A DNA stretch of 64,000 bases from Portunus trituberculatus (GCF_017591435.1 NC_059296.1:3731001-3795000), one strand, 5' to 3'; shown: positions 25,377 to 38,529, counted from the stretch's first letter. The notes: generated by a model from the sequence alone, not told the origin. Program-made: numbers and translations.

Positions 25377-27520
25377 AACTTATGTGTGAACGTATTAGAG
25401 TGCCAGTTTCATGTGTCTCTTTTCTGAGGTCATGACAAAGGTTCTCACTTCTCGGAATGTCACCAGTGAAAAGAGGAAAGGTCGTGTGGCCGATGCAGCG
25501 TGTGAGGCTCACTGGCTAGGGTGTGCAAGAGCCTCCCAGCCGTTGCTTGTGGGAAGCATCACCTGTGCCCATGATCCAGCCGTGCCTGCCGGTGCTCTGG
25601 GGAAGACAAGTTTGCCGCCAGATGGAGCAATCTCCTGGGTGTTGTTCTTCACAAAATGTTTACTAAAGGAGATTTATGGCTTTGCTTTGTACGTACAGCT
25701 ACGGTCAGAAGCTGATTAGTTTCCTACATTAACTTTCATTATCTTTACCGTTTCCTTTCAGTTTTATATCATCTGACCTGATTTGTAAGAAGACATAGTT
25801 TGAAGAAAACACAAATAACAATTAGAATTAATGGAAATGATTGCTGTGACATTAGGCCACGAAGCAGACAAGCGGTGTTGTCTCAGGTTGTCTCCACTCA
25901 GGGTGGCACGTGTGTCTGTAGGCAGGCGTGCAGTGGTTGTGGTATTGCCGTGGGACCGCGCGTGGGGTCAGTCAGGTGTGAAGTGCCAGAAAGCGAGTAG
26001 CAAGCGCTTTGGTCAGGTGTGTTTAGACAGGTGCACGGACACCGGAGAATTGCAGACCCTATCCCAGCCTCCTACGGCTCGCCAGCAGTAACACCGTCAC
26101 ACCCACACCGAGCAAGACCCGGCCCTGGCTGTTTGGCGGCACCGTCACTTCTACAGTTTCGATAACTTCTCTGATTGCCATTTTTGTCCAACTCGAATTC
26201 ACCTGCCAACTTTGTAACTCAATTTGCAAAGTTTGCTTTTCCCACTTAGCAGAGGACCAAGATTTTTTCCTTTCCAGTACTAACATTTTTCCGCACTGGG
26301 TTGGTCGATGATTAGTCATATGCGTTGGATGGTTAGCACAAAGTTTGGCGTGTTATTAGTGAGTCCTGGAGAGCTGGTGCCAACTCTGCTCTCGTCTCGG
26401 TGTTTGCTTTACTCTGGAGGTGGCGGGAACGTGCGGCGGGAGAGAAGGAAGAAGGAAAGGAATGAGGCCAGACGCTCCGTAAATCCTCTTTCTGACGTAG
26501 GAAAAATTGAATGTCAAAAGGGATAGCATGTATCGCATCAGTGGTCGCGGTGAAAACAAATTTGCGTGGCGGCTGTAATTCATATCTGCAGACTGCGTGT
26601 AATGCTGTGAATTATTCGAGCGTTTTATTAATTCATTACTTCCTCTCAAAGAAAGAAGTTTGCTTTTTAAAGATACAATGGAACTGTTTTTCGTTTTATT
26701 GCCGTGACATTTAGAGAGCGTTGGGAGGTGGTGGCGGTGGCGGTGACGACGGTGGGGGTGGGAGAGATTTCACTGGGCCCGTTACGACGTGTATTACATA
26801 AGCCGGTTTCCAGGTAGCTTTGTGAATACGTGAAGTCTTCCATCTCTAGGATCCAGCATGTCTCCCGTTAGACATATGTTTTCCCTTAAAGTGAAGCCAC
26901 AGCACACAGAACATGTGCCTCTTGGAACGAAATGAACACCTCCTCGTCCGTTTCCCTATGACTGTCATTTGTTGATATTTAGGACACTGTAAGAAGTCAT
27001 TTAAAGAAAATGCGGAATATAAGATTATATTTCTTAAGCTACAGAACAATTTAAGAGATTACAATAAAAAAGAAAGAAAACTAAATAGTTATGAGAAAAA
27101 TTACCCCTCAGTGATTGAATTAACTCAATAGAATGCCAGTGAACAGTAATTAGACATGAATAGGCAACATATGAAGGAAATATCAGGAAATAAAAGCAGC
27201 AGCATAGATCTGAATGGATGATAAGTGAAGATAATTGCGTAGAGTGGAGCGGAGAATCGTTTTCCCCAATCATATCATCTGTCTTGTCTTTGCTGCGAAA
27301 TTAATAATACATTTGAAATCCAGAACAACCTCGGCCACCGCTTCAGTGTGTCAGCGTGCTGTGATCGTGGCGGTGGTGGAAACAGATGTGTGAGACATAA
27401 TTTAACCACTGAATACCCTGCTAGAATGATCCGATTGTAGCGTCGAGAGGAATTTATAGTCACAGAGCCGTCAGAGGAAGTATTAAAGGTTTAAAGGACC
27501 TTACTGATTTTGATTCTGTC
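24704..27520. other. Intergenic, no gene recognised
   Basis: Unique sequence with one (CT)n. The plus-strand frames near 25411-25719 and 25800-26091 are not low-complexity, but they match no family I recognise and have no clear splice context. Confidence 0.5.
25316..25372. repeat. (CT)n
   Basis: A 57 bp CT run. Confidence 0.97.
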
Positions 27521-27712
27521 TTTTTTTTTTTTTTTTGTATCATGTGGGCTTTTCACGGGAATTTATGGCCTAAAGGGGATACTTTTTGTGGTACCTTCCA
27601 TCTCAAAGCCCACCCCGTTGCCCCGAGTGAGGAAGCCCAACCTAAACTCAGACGTGGAAAGGATTCGAACCCGTGCGCTTGGAGACCCCTCGGACCCCAA
27701 AGCACGCATGTT
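27521..27712 (-). mobile_element. 5'-truncated tRNA-derived SINE, minus strand
   Basis: It matches the element at 62777-63012 over most of its length: T-run, CATGTGGGCTTTTCA, CTCAAAGCCCACC, GAGGAAGCCCAACCTA and AAAGCACGCATG. It keeps the B box (GGTTCGAATCC on the minus strand) but stops before the A box, so it is 5'-truncated. Confidence 0.8.
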
Positions 27713-27880
27713 GTCAAAGTTGTAATTTACACGAGAACTTATGATTTGTTTTCAGCTCAGTCTCTTGTCTCTTCCGTCTAATTTCTACCCACGAGAGTTA
27801 TAGCTAAGAGGCGACAATTTTCGTTTGATTTTCTACTCAATTCTCTACTTATATGTTCCCTTACCGCTTCAAAGGACTCC

Positions 27881-27883
<3 letters not shown>

Positions 27884-27921
<38 letters not shown>

Positions 27922-28196
27922 CTGGAGGCGGTAGGTGCTTCCAAGTTGGCTTATTACGGCAGCTTCCGAGCCACACTTTGCTACTTAACAACAAATCTTT
28001 TTCTCGTGAGTCTTGAGGAGGCAAAGAGACACAAAGGAACGCAGATGAAGAACAAGCAGCGGTGGAATAATTATCTATTGTAAAGTTGTTTCCTTTAAGC
28101 CTCTGTAATTTAGTTTAAGTAAAGAAAAATGAAAAAGCTATTATGTCTCGTCTAAAAGAGAATACAACATTTAGGTGGATAAAGAGTTTGGGCAGG

Positions 28197-28246
<50 letters not shown>
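27884..28246. repeat. (CA)n at 27884-27919 and (GA)n at 28199-28246
   Basis: Two dinucleotide runs; the sequence between them shows no recognisable feature. Confidence 0.95.
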
Positions 28247-28247
<1 letters not shown>

Positions 28248-28357
28248 CATGATTTATGGAGCTGGTCACTTGCTATACTGAGATGGCTGCTACTCAGGTC
28301 AGATGATCCTCAAGACAGATTGTTTTTATTTTTAACGCCCTCATTGTGACAAACATC

Positions 28358-28571
28358 TTAACCCCTTCAATACTGGGACACATTTTTACCTTGAGATTTG
28401 TGTACGAGTGGATTACTTTATTGACATTAGGAAGGGTCCATGGAGTAGAGAAGATTAAAGGCCACAGTCTTCACTATTTTGATCTCCTACATAAGTTTGT
28501 GAAGCAGTATAAAATCACCAAACAGTAAGCAGAATGAAAATGGAAACGCGTCATGGTATTTAAGGGGCTAA
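28358..28571 (+). mobile_element. TTAA-flanked MITE, copy 2
   Basis: This copy has the same family ends (TTAACCCCTTCAATACTGGG and its inverse GGTATTTAAGGGGCTAA) and the same interior landmarks as copy 1 (GAAGCAGTATAAAATCACCA, CAGTCTTCACTATTT). It is noticeably diverged, so it is old. Confidence 0.75.
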
Positions 28572-29376
28572 TTTGATACACTTCTCTCATGCCATCCGAA
28601 GTAAAAGCAAACCGGTGCTGTGCTGAAAAAGATGAACACTTAAGACAAGACCACGTCCTACGCTTGCCTTGCCTTCACAATCTTAGAATAAGGAGAAAGA
28701 AAAAAGAGGAAGTGAGAAAAGTATTACGTCAGCAGGGCAGATTCATCATAACCTACGCAAGAAACGAGTCTTAATACCAGTAATTCGTGTGCTTAAAATT
28801 CTGAAGACGCGTGAGGATCAACCATGTCCATTAGAATAATTACATTTGCCTCAATTTGCATGGAGTATGAGCGTCTTTGTCGGCTATGAATGCCCTCACG
28901 CCCTCCACGCCCGCTGCCCTTCCTTCACCCGCCGCCCTTCCTTCACCCGCCGCTCCGCTCGGAAAAATGTGATCCAATTGGCATTTTACATCCTCGGCCC
29001 CGCAGTGGTGAGGTACAAGTGACCCGCTGCCAGGAAGAGATGGTAGGGAATATGTGCAAGGAGAGTAATAGCTGCTGATGACTTTCTAATGTTGACGCAG
29101 GCACGAGTGATTCACGATATTCTTTACCCCATGAGCCGGTAACGAGAGAATGATGCTTGTTACTTCATCTGAGGTACACTGGGAGATAATACTGAGCGAA
29201 ACTTCAACTATACACAATGAAAGATTTGGACTCCTCGACCTTTGCTCTCAGCGGTGTGTACAGAATTTATAGTCTCTCTCCAGGTCGTGTTATTAAGGCT
29301 GAGGAGAGGTTGTAGTAGTTGAGGGTTAACATTGAGCACAAGGAAACACAGGAGAAACTGATCACGACTTCATTTT

Positions 29377-29380
<4 letters not shown>

Positions 29381-29435
<55 letters not shown>
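29381..29435. repeat. (GT)n
   Basis: A 55 bp GT run, 44 bp before the dispersed repeat at 29479. Confidence 0.97.
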
Positions 29436-29437
<2 letters not shown>

Positions 29438-29478
29438 GTCTGAAACGCCTTGCTCTCTCAATATCACTATTTTCCAGA

Positions 29479-29633
29479 GGCTCTAGTTGAAGATACTCGT
29501 GTTTCTAAGGGTATTTCTATGGTTCTAGTGATGGACTGTCAAGATTTCTAGATTATAAGGAAAAATTGTCTTGAAAATCCTGCTAGTCGTCTCCGTAGCC
29601 GGAAAGAGAGCAAGGCGTTTCTGAATGCAGACG
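29479..29633 (+). repeat. Dispersed 150-bp repeat family, copy 2
   Basis: The block order is the same as at 8036-8208: GGCTCTAGTTGAAGATACTC, CGTGTTTCTAAGGGTATTTC, TATGGTTCTAGTGATGGACT, TTGTCTTGAAAATCCTGCTA and CGTCTCCGTAGCCGGAAAG. This is the closest pair of the family in the window. Confidence 0.65.
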
Positions 29634-30666
29634 TAAGACAATTGAGTGAAATTGATGGTTGGGAAACACAGGATAGAGATGAAGTGTTTGATTTTCTCCA
29701 TCGTCTCGACAAGGGGTGAAAGAAGTCGAATGTTAAAATTAAAACTGCCTTCTGTTTCATCCCGCATCATCTCACCACCAAACTACACACACAAAATTAA
29801 TTCAGTGAATGCACATTTCGTTCATGTCATGGTTTCGTGACATTGGACTTTCTATACCTAACTCCATCATATCACTCCTGCCTCACGAATAGTTACACCA
29901 ATGTTTTCCTTTATTTTATTTTAGGTATATTCAATCCCTAATCACTTTTTCCCTACGTCTCCTTACTAGTCTTTTTCTATAATTATTCGTACTTCACTTA
30001 GCTCGAGTACGCCGCCGCCTCAGCTTCTTTCACACGTCATCGGCGCGTCTCGTGACCTCATTTCCAAGCAGCGTGAAGCATTCTTGGCGTCCTTCCCTAA
30101 CATCTCATTTACACATTCCCTCGTGAACTGCGCGTCGCACCTCGTTGCTCTCACGTCACATTTAATTCCTCCCCCTGCTGCACGACTCTCCCTGCACGAA
30201 AGGTGAGTGAGGCTGCACAGGAGGAGGAAAAGGAAGATGAGGAAGAGGAGAGAAAAGAGGAAAAAGAAGAAAATCCAGGTGTTTAGTCAGCCGTGAATTA
30301 ATGCATAATGAACGATTTTTTTTTCGGCTTTTCTTTTTCTTTTTAGTCTAGAAAGAATGAATGAAGTTTAATTAAGAATATCTCGAGGGTGAAACTAAAG
30401 CTAAGAAAAAAAAATCTGACTTAGCCAAAGGATGAAAAATCACGAGTCCATATAGAAGTAAAGAAAAAGGAGAACGAAAGGATTATGTTTATTGACACGT
30501 TAAATAATACCACATGAAAAACACTGGAGGTTAAGGTCATGGAATTTAGTTTCTTCTCGTAATAAATAGAGAAGATTCGACATCTATTATGACAATTGAG
30601 TATGTTATATGGACACGAGAACCACGATTCCTACCTCAATATCAAGGAATATTTTGTAGATACCCG

Positions 30667-30669
<3 letters not shown>

Positions 30670-30702
<33 letters not shown>
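30670..30702. repeat. (GA)n
   Basis: A 33 bp GA run. Confidence 0.95.
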
Positions 30703-30705
<3 letters not shown>

Positions 30706-31215
30706 AGTAAACAACTATAACTTTAGCCTGAAAAGCAAATACATCAAAATGATTAGTGAAGATAAACCATAAAATACATTCATATTATCTCTACCCTCCT
30801 TTCCCTCTCTCTTGGCCCTTCGTCCCTCTCCTGCTCTCCGCTTCTCCCCCACACACCCCAAGTAACACGAGCCCAGAACTCCATAACAGCGTCACGCATC
30901 AGGTGTTCCGGTCACACTGTTTTGCTTTTACGAATGACTCTGTGGAATATACGAGGCTGGTGGATGAATATAACATTGGTGGCGCAGCGTCGAGTGGCAA
31001 GGGAGAGAGAAAGATGGGCGGTGCTTTACTCATGGAGAACATTGTTCCAAGGCGCCATAAGGGTGTGATTCTGCACGCCACGGAGAAGGAGTAAAGATTT
31101 GTTTAAGACTGAAGATGTTTGCTATGATTCAGGATATTATGGTAGTGTGTGTCCTCTTGTGGGTCGTGTGTGTGATAACCTCTGACTGCGTGAACTCTGG
31201 ATGTGCTGCTGCTGT

Positions 31216-31492
31216 GTGTGTGTGTGTGTGTGTGTGTGTTTGTGTATGCTCGTTATATTTGTCTTTTATTTAGTGTCTTTGTTAAGCTTTGTTTACTTTA
31301 GTGGACTTGCTTTCATTAGATTTACGTCTATTCATTTTTTTCTACTTTCATTCTTCCTCTTCTTTTTCCGCTTTTCCGTCATCTGCATTGCTCTCATCTT
31401 CATCATCATCATCGCCATCATTTTTTCTCCCCCTTTCTTCACATTTTTTTTCACCCAGTTCCTTCACCACCACCACCACCACCACCACCACT
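31216..31492. repeat. (GT)n at 31216-31240 and (CAC)n at 31465-31492
   Basis: Short simple repeats; the region between and after is C/T-rich and low-complexity. Confidence 0.9.
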
Positions 31493-31839
31493 ACAAATAT
31501 TTCTCACTCCACACCAGCCGTCCTTGCCCTTGTCTCCTCGTCCTCTCATCTCCATTCCCCTTATCTCCAAGAGTCAACCATTTCCCTCCGCCTCGCCGCC
31601 TTCACCCTGCCAGTCCTCTCTCCTCCGTCCCTTGCCTCCCCCGCCATCCTCAGCCAGCCAGTCTCAACTCCCTGTCTCGCCTCTGTGCCGTCACCACCTC
31701 CAGGGAGCGAAGGATGCATTATACATTCCGTGTGTGTTGACTCCGGGCCTCTCTTACTTACTGAATGTTTGACTGCTAAATTGGAGTTCTTTTTTTAAGC
31801 CGTGTTTTTATTGTGTGTTCCATCTCGCCTTTCTCGCTT

Positions 31840-31840
<1 letters not shown>

Positions 31841-31904
<64 letters not shown>

Positions 31905-32001
31905 GTTTTTGTGTGGAAGTGTTTTCTTTTCTTTTTTCCTGTTATTTTTTTCCTATTTTTTTCTTTCTCCGTATTTAGTGTTGTGTCTCAGGAGAAAATC
32001 T

Positions 32002-32061
<60 letters not shown>

Positions 32062-32122
32062 CATCTAGAAATTATACGTACTGTAGTGCATGTGGCTGCG
32101 TGCTGGAATTAACACACACACA

Positions 32123-32212
<90 letters not shown>
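31841..32212. repeat. (CT)n, (GT)n and (CA)n cluster
   Basis: CT at 31841-31900, GT at 32004-32060 and CA at 32112-32212. The GT and CA runs are complementary across a 51 bp spacer. Confidence 0.97.
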
Positions 32213-32217
<5 letters not shown>

Positions 32218-32524
32218 ATTAGTTAAATAAATGAATAAGATAAAAAGAACCACATTATTTTTCTTTAGTTCATTGTTATCACATTGACATTGCCTGAGTC
32301 ATTGTCACTGTTATTAATGTTACCTTCTCTTTATTGCAGGTGAGTCACGAGCCACGTCACGGCTGGCAGTGAGTGGCGGGAGGGTGCAAGGTAGGCAAGG
32401 AAGATGAGGAGACATTAGTGGTGTCAGTGGTGGTGATGGCAGGGTTCACGGACACGGACACTCACAGGAGGACCCAAGGAACCGATGCCATGCCCATGAC
32501 ACCACGAACAACGGAAGAGTTTCT

Positions 32525-32577
32525 CTATTCATTCGTCCATTCATTCATTCATTCATTCATTCATTCATTCATTCATT
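32525..32577. repeat. (ATTC)n
   Basis: A tetranucleotide ATTC run with one interruption. Confidence 0.93.
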
Positions 32578-33535
32578 TACTCATCACTCATCGCTAGTAA
32601 TTTATCTGTTTGCTTAATTTTTACATTCATTCCTTCATCACGAGTTTCTCATTCACTCAGTCAGTCAGTCATCATTTACCACGAGTAATTTATGAGCTAA
32701 ATCTCTTTTTTTATGAGTAGGAAAAAGGAAAAAAAAAACAGGCCAAGACCTCCAGAGTTTACAAGTATTACCAGTATGACATTTATCACTTCATTTCACT
32801 AGGTCTTAAGGACTTTACATACCAAAAAAAAATAACTATAGTCACTAGAACATTCCAATTACTCAAGCAATTCTTTCCCAGCTCGTGACATCATTCGAAA
32901 TTACTTGCTAAGCCTTCAGTGAACCATTTCATCAACCTCAAGAGACCAAACCAGTGAAAAACTTAATGAATCGAGTCTTACAAGCACATTTCACTTACGT
33001 CGTAGCCACAGATTAACTCCTTGACGGGTTTCTCTGTATTATCCATCGATATAAGCGCATCCATTCACTCTGTTCACTAGAAATCCATATATTTTTTTTA
33101 CTATCTGTGACTTAATGAACCAGCGTCCTTACTGATTGAAGCTGATGTGTGCAGCGAGGCAAAGGAAGGCGGGGAGAGGAGGCGGATGAGGAGATAGAGG
33201 AGCAGGTATTAATAGGATGGGTGGAGCAGGACGAGGAGTAAAGAGAAAGATGGAATTGAAAGACAGAGAAGGTGGGAAAGGTTAGACAGCAGGATACAAA
33301 GTGGAGCAAAACACGTAAGGGGTAGAGGAAAGGGTGGAAGAAGATGAAGAGAAGAAGAAGGAGGAGGAAAATGGGTGAAAGGTGAGTCAGGTGGGGGTCA
33401 AAGGAAAGAGAGGAGGTATGTGGGGGGGGAGGGGGTTTTCTGAGTGCCTCTGAAGGACCCGCCGCCTCCAGCCAGTATTTATGGGAGACTCAGATGGCTG
33501 CCCTTGGTGATTACTTTCCTTCCGCTGATGTGCCC

Positions 33536-33539
<4 letters not shown>
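32578..33539. other. Intergenic, nothing recognised
   Basis: AT-rich unique sequence, then a purine-rich stretch from about 33150 to 33430. Confidence 0.55.
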
Positions 33540-33586
<47 letters not shown>

Positions 33587-33662
33587 AATCATACTGGAAA
33601 TACTAATGTTGTAATAGACATTTTTAAAAGATGAATAATATTTTTGATAATCGCAATGTATT

Positions 33663-33710
<48 letters not shown>

Positions 33711-33827
33711 TGGAAACTAGCAGAAACTTGAGCGTAACAATAAAAAGAGAGAAAATAAAAAAAAAACTAAAACAAAACGTATATCGATTTGGCTTCGTTC
33801 TTTTGAGAGACTACGTTCTTTTCTCGT

Positions 33828-33904
<77 letters not shown>

Positions 33905-33945
33905 ACACACTCATGGTTCACCGCATTCCATTCATCTGAGTGTTC

Positions 33946-34035
<90 letters not shown>
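33540..34035. repeat. (GA)n, (GA)n, (CA)n, (CT)n cluster
   Basis: GA at 33540-33583, GA at 33666-33705, CA at 33830-33902 and CT at 33950-34035. Confidence 0.97.
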
Positions 34036-34039
<4 letters not shown>

Positions 34040-34239
34040 TACCTACACCCTTTCCAAACATATTCCTTTGATAGTTCCTGCCTTTAAACTAATGAGACAC
34101 ACCTTCTCTGACTCCACACGCACGCTCTTTTCTCCCTTGAACAGCATCTTCCTTCCATCAACCCAGTCCTGCTCCGCTAATTGATACATTAACCAGTAAC
34201 TACTCGTAAGACAGCACGGAGGTAACACAGGCTTAGTAG

Positions 34240-34625
34240 GTAACGGAGTAACGTGAGGGAAGAGAAGGAGGAAGGAGGAGGAGTATTGATGGTGACACTT
34301 TGGCAAGGAAGACGCTGATTAGTGAGAGGGAGGAGAGTGACACGAAGGAGAGGGACGAGGACGAGGAGCAAGAGGAGGAGGAGGAGGAGGAGGAGGAGGA
34401 GGAGGAGAACCATCAGGAGAGGGTATAGCGTGGATCAGTCCATCCTCGCCATCGTGGCCTTTTAAAGAAGCCATAAATCACAGACGAGAAGAAGAGGAAG
34501 AGGAGGAGGAGAAGAGGTGGAGCAGGAGGAGAGGGCTGTGAGAGCTGATGGAGAAGGGTGCAGGAGGGGAGGAACAGAAAATGGGAGGAGGGAGGGAGGG
34601 AGATAGGAAGGGCAGGAGAAGGGGA
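34240..34625. repeat. Polypurine region with (GGA)n
   Basis: A strongly purine-biased stretch with a pure GGA run near 34374-34408. No gene is seen. Confidence 0.85.
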
Positions 34626-34950
34626 GCGGGCAGCTGGTGGTGGCAGATTTATCGTCGGAGCTTTTGGGATGGATTAATTCCCGGGATGTTTTCCGACCAC
34701 CGAAACGCAGCGGTGGCCATGATGGATAGGAGCCCTCGCCGCTCAGGTTATCCCGGGTCACTTGTCGCGTTGGGACTCAGGGACTAAGTGTTTGATCTGT
34801 AAAGAAACTGAAGCTGCATTCGGTTTCAGCACGTCTACAGTAAGTTGTTTGCGGTGTCCATGTGCCACGTAGTCAGTGTTTCAGTGTTCAAGATCAAGAT
34901 CAATTTGTTGCATGTGTTCTGTGGCGTTGTATTGATAGAAGGGTTTGTCT

Positions 34951-35166
34951 TTAACCCCTTCATTACCATGACACGTCTTCACATTCATTCAGGTTACTAT
35001 TATTCGATTTTATACAGCTTCAGAATTTCATTTGGGGATTGAAACAGTGAAGATTCTTGACCATTAACCTTTTGACCTCCATAGAACCTTCCTAGTTAAA
35101 TAAAATCGTCTAATCACACCCAAAACTCATGGTAAAAATGCGTCCCAGTACTGAAGACGAGGGCTT
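34951..35166 (-). mobile_element. TTAA-flanked MITE, copy 3, inverted
   Basis: Its reverse complement aligns with copy 1: TTCAGTACTGGGACGCATTT, GGGTGTGATTAGACGATTTT, TAGGAAGGTTCTATGGAGGT and CTGTATAAAATCG. Its own left end is TTAACCCCTTCATTACCATG. The terminal inverted repeats remain recognisable on both sides. Confidence 0.75.
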
Positions 35167-35206
35167 TGATAATTGTAATCAAGGTGGTAAAGAAAGTTCT
35201 TCTATT

Positions 35207-35238
<32 letters not shown>

Positions 35239-35239
35239 C
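35207..35239. repeat. (GATA)n
   Basis: A tetranucleotide GATA run. Confidence 0.93.
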
Positions 35240-35659
35240 ATGTTATTAGCCTTCAGTTATGATTTAATTAATCTAATGTCGCATCTTCAACCTCGCCAGG
35301 AGAAAGTCACCGGCAGAATAGAAACGTTCCCGCTTTTGTATAATATTCATAGTACTTAGTTTTCTTTTTTTCTTTTTCTTTTTGACCAGTTGAATATTCC
35401 GTATTTCAGTCAAACAAGCATTATTTTTTTCCTGTACTTTTTTTTTTTTCCAGCGTGAATGAACGCAGTATCTTCGTTTTATTATCGCACTCTTAAATTA
35501 AATTAATATTTTCGTGACGCTGCTTTGAAACTGTAATGATTCTACGTAAATATTATGCTCTGAGGTGTGAAATATGTATAAACTCTTCTTTCATACCGAG
35601 TTGTGTTCGTATTTTTTAAGTGATGTGTTCTTTCCACGCCGGGTAACGTTTTCACTGAC

Positions 35660-35908
35660 ACTCTCTCTCTCTCTCTCTCTCTCGTAATCTCAAACACTTC
35701 TGCGCTTCACTTCCACTATTTCAAGGGGTTTATTTAAATTTACACGAGGTTGTAAGGGTGTTTTTACAGTTCTAGAGGCAGAATAACTAGATTTCTACAT
35801 TATTAATCGGATAAACACTCTTGAAAACCCGGTTAATTATTTCTGTAGCCTTGGAAAATAGTCATAGTGAGAGAGTAGAGCGTTCATGAAAGAAAACGGA
35901 ACCCTCCC

Positions 35909-35966
<58 letters not shown>

Positions 35967-36047
35967 TTCTGTTTACATTTCCTTTTCCTTCTTTCTCTGT
36001 TTATATTTCCTTGTGTGTATTAAGAATATTGTATTATTAGTTGGGGC

Positions 36048-36124
<77 letters not shown>
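35660..36124. repeat. Three (CT)n tracts
   Basis: CT at 35660-35684, 35912-35963 and 36051-36124. The third is uninterrupted for about 74 bp. Confidence 0.96.
35745..35890 (+). repeat. Dispersed 150-bp repeat family, copy 3
   Basis: GGTTGTAAGGGTGTTTTTAC, AGTTCTAGAGGCAGAATAAC, CTCTTGAAAACCCGGTTAAT and TTCTGTAGCCTTGGAAAATA follow the family order. A weaker fourth relative may lie at 18952-19075 (GTTTTTATAGTTCTAATGAT, CTCTGTAGCTTTTAAAC). Confidence 0.55.
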
Positions 36125-36126
<2 letters not shown>

Positions 36127-36330
36127 AGTAGCAGCAGTGTTCCGCCTAACCAACTTCGTATATCGTAACTTCTGCTGCTTCCTCTCTGAATATCTTCATG
36201 CATGCAATCTCGGCGCCAAGAACTGCAGCAGAATTTACGTCGTTTTGAAGTTCTATTTTTCTCTTATAGGGAGATGCAGGAATTTAGTATGGAGTGAGGT
36301 TGGTTAGATAATATGAAGTGTAATGTGGTG

Positions 36331-36346
36331 GTGATGATGGTGATGG

Positions 36347-36388
<42 letters not shown>

Positions 36389-36447
36389 GAAGGAAAAGGA
36401 GAATATAGTGGTACAGTTAGCAGTATTTGTGATGATTGTGGTAGTAA

Positions 36448-36485
<38 letters not shown>
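36331..36485. repeat. (GAT)n at 36331-36388 and (AGT)n at 36449-36485
   Basis: Two trinucleotide runs. Confidence 0.93.
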
Positions 36486-36596
36486 TCACCACCATCATAA
36501 CCACCATCATCACCATCATCATCATCACTAATTTAATCAGACAAGAGTATCCAACACAAGACGCAGCGTGGCCAGGCTGTCGCTCCCTTCCCAGGG

Positions 36597-36653
36597 TGGC
36601 GCGAGGCGTGAGGCGTGAGGCGAGGCGAGGCGTGGGGCGAGGCGTGAGGTGGC
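36597..36653. repeat. GC-rich minisatellite (GAGGC/GTGAGGC)n
   Basis: GAGGC and GTGAGGC words repeat about seven times over 57 bp. It is the most GC-rich tandem repeat in the window. Confidence 0.85.
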
Positions 36654-36793
36654 TATCCCTCCTTCCCTTGTTGACAGGCTTGATTACGTTTACCCCGCGC
36701 CGGCCGATTGGAGCGAGAGCGAGGCCCGGAGGAACCCTGGTGCGGGTCTTATCGAACTGAACCCAAATGAAAAATGGAATAAATACTATTTTT

Positions 36794-36797
<4 letters not shown>

Positions 36798-36824
<27 letters not shown>
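36798..36824. repeat. (CT)n
   Basis: A short CT run. Confidence 0.9.
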
Positions 36825-38529
36825 ACGCATCTTCCTTGCTCTGTGCTCCAGATAGTAGCACCGTACACTGCTTCGAAGCTTTACAAGAGAATCGAAGCTT
36901 TAACTATTCTTTTCCTTGTATTACTCTTGAATATCTCCAGGTGACAGCACTTTCATTAACCGTGATATCTTTTAGGAAAGAATCAGGAAAACCATATACG
37001 AGTGGAAAGCCCAACCAGCCAGCCAATATATTATGAAAGGACTCCCTTACCTTCTCGTTTATTAAACCGGGTCAGGTAAGACTAGCTGCCAATTAACTTA
37101 CCTGTGGTTTTAAGGGAACAGGTGAAAGTGATCCTTCGATAATTATTAATACCTGAAGGAGAGAAAGACGCTTAATCTATGTCACCTAGACGCCAGGACG
37201 TGGTGGTTGTGGTGATATGGAGTGGAGGAAGAGCAGCGGGTTGTTGGTGGTGGTTGTGGTGATCATTGTAGTTGCAAGTAAGTGGAATGATGCGGATAGT
37301 GATGTGGTACGTGTTTGCTGCAATGGATGGTGATGAATGCAGGAGTGTTTGGTAACTGTTGTTGTGTGGATAGTGACGAAGGTAAGAGGTGGTGGCGGTG
37401 TAGATAATGGTGATACTTGGTGCAGTAAACGATGATGGATGATGATGACAGGAGATAATGATGATGGTGGTGATGGTGGACAGTGGTGATGAAATAGAAT
37501 GAGCGAGGGAAGGAACAACGTCAGGAAGGAAGGAAGGAAGGATGCGTGGTGTTTGATGCTGCTGATGTGGGTCGTGTATAGTAAACGGAAGTGTATCGCG
37601 TGTTGTCTTTGTTGTCGAGTGTTTTGCTGACCTTGTGTTGAGGTCACCCGCTGCTGCTGCGATCTGCATGTGTCTGCTTAGCACACCAAAAGTATAGAAA
37701 TTATCCCACATACTCGTAACTTAACAAGACGAGTTGATTCGTGTGTCCATCACGGCTTGATTTTCCTTCCTAAAATTGTGAGTAATACCAGATATCAGAC
37801 ATTTTTGTGATTTTCTTGAAGGGCTCAGTGTTTGCAGAATCTTGTTAAGAGGGAGCGGCAATGGTGAGTGTTGTGGTATTGGTGAGCAGCGTTGCCAATG
37901 CTTTTCTATATTTTATCTATAGATTGAAATTAGGTTAGGTTAAGTTAGGTTAGGGTTTGGTGATGATATGGAGGAAGGACTCGTACATATTTACTAAAAT
38001 AACGAACATAAACATTTTAGTTTGAAATGATCAGATTGTTATTTAGCTAATTATTTTTCACACTGTTATCTGGTTCAGTTTCGTTATGGTTGCACTTGGT
38101 TGCATCCTCCGCTACCTCAACACTGAATCATGGCACAAATAAGCGTGAGGGTTCGTGTTGGAACTCTCGCGGTTCGCTTTTACATTAACTTAAGTTTTAA
38201 TTGTGTTGCGAACTCCTCCACTTCTCCAGACTTCGGGTTCGTTCCTCCTGTTTCCATACAATACACCAAGTTGTGTGTCCCTTCCAGTCGCGTTAGTGCC
38301 CAAGTTTGTATGAATTGTTGTCTCCCTTGTTTACACAGCTGGTGAACCTCTTCCTCCTCCTCCTCCTCTTCGTCCTTGTACTCGTGAGAGTAGCGAAATT
38401 AAACAGTTTGCCAAACATTTGAAATTCTGTTACTGTTTGTTCGTAATATTTTCGTAGTAAAGCTTCTATCTGCACTCTCATGACCCTCGCTAGTTTTCTC
38501 CTTCACTTGCTATAAACACTATCCACTAT

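Larger units (their letters stand above)
28572..30669. other. Intergenic, no gene recognised
   Basis: Apart from the (GT)n and the dispersed repeat at 29479, I see unique AT-rich sequence and a short direct repeat (CGCCCTTCCTTCACCCGC, twice near 28914-28950). Confidence 0.55.

Noticed and set aside
25411..25719. 102-codon frame in GC-richer unique sequence
   Set aside because: Not low-complexity, but I recognise no domain and see no convincing splice sites. Left as unassigned sequence.
31201..31798. Plus-strand frames of about 170-180 codons
   Set aside because: They are Ser/Leu/Pro/His-rich products of C/T-rich and CAC-repeat sequence with no domain.
37172..37711. 179-codon minus-strand frame
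   Set aside because: Composition (Thr, His, Ile, Pro) reflects G/T-rich GGTGAT-type repeats; no domain.
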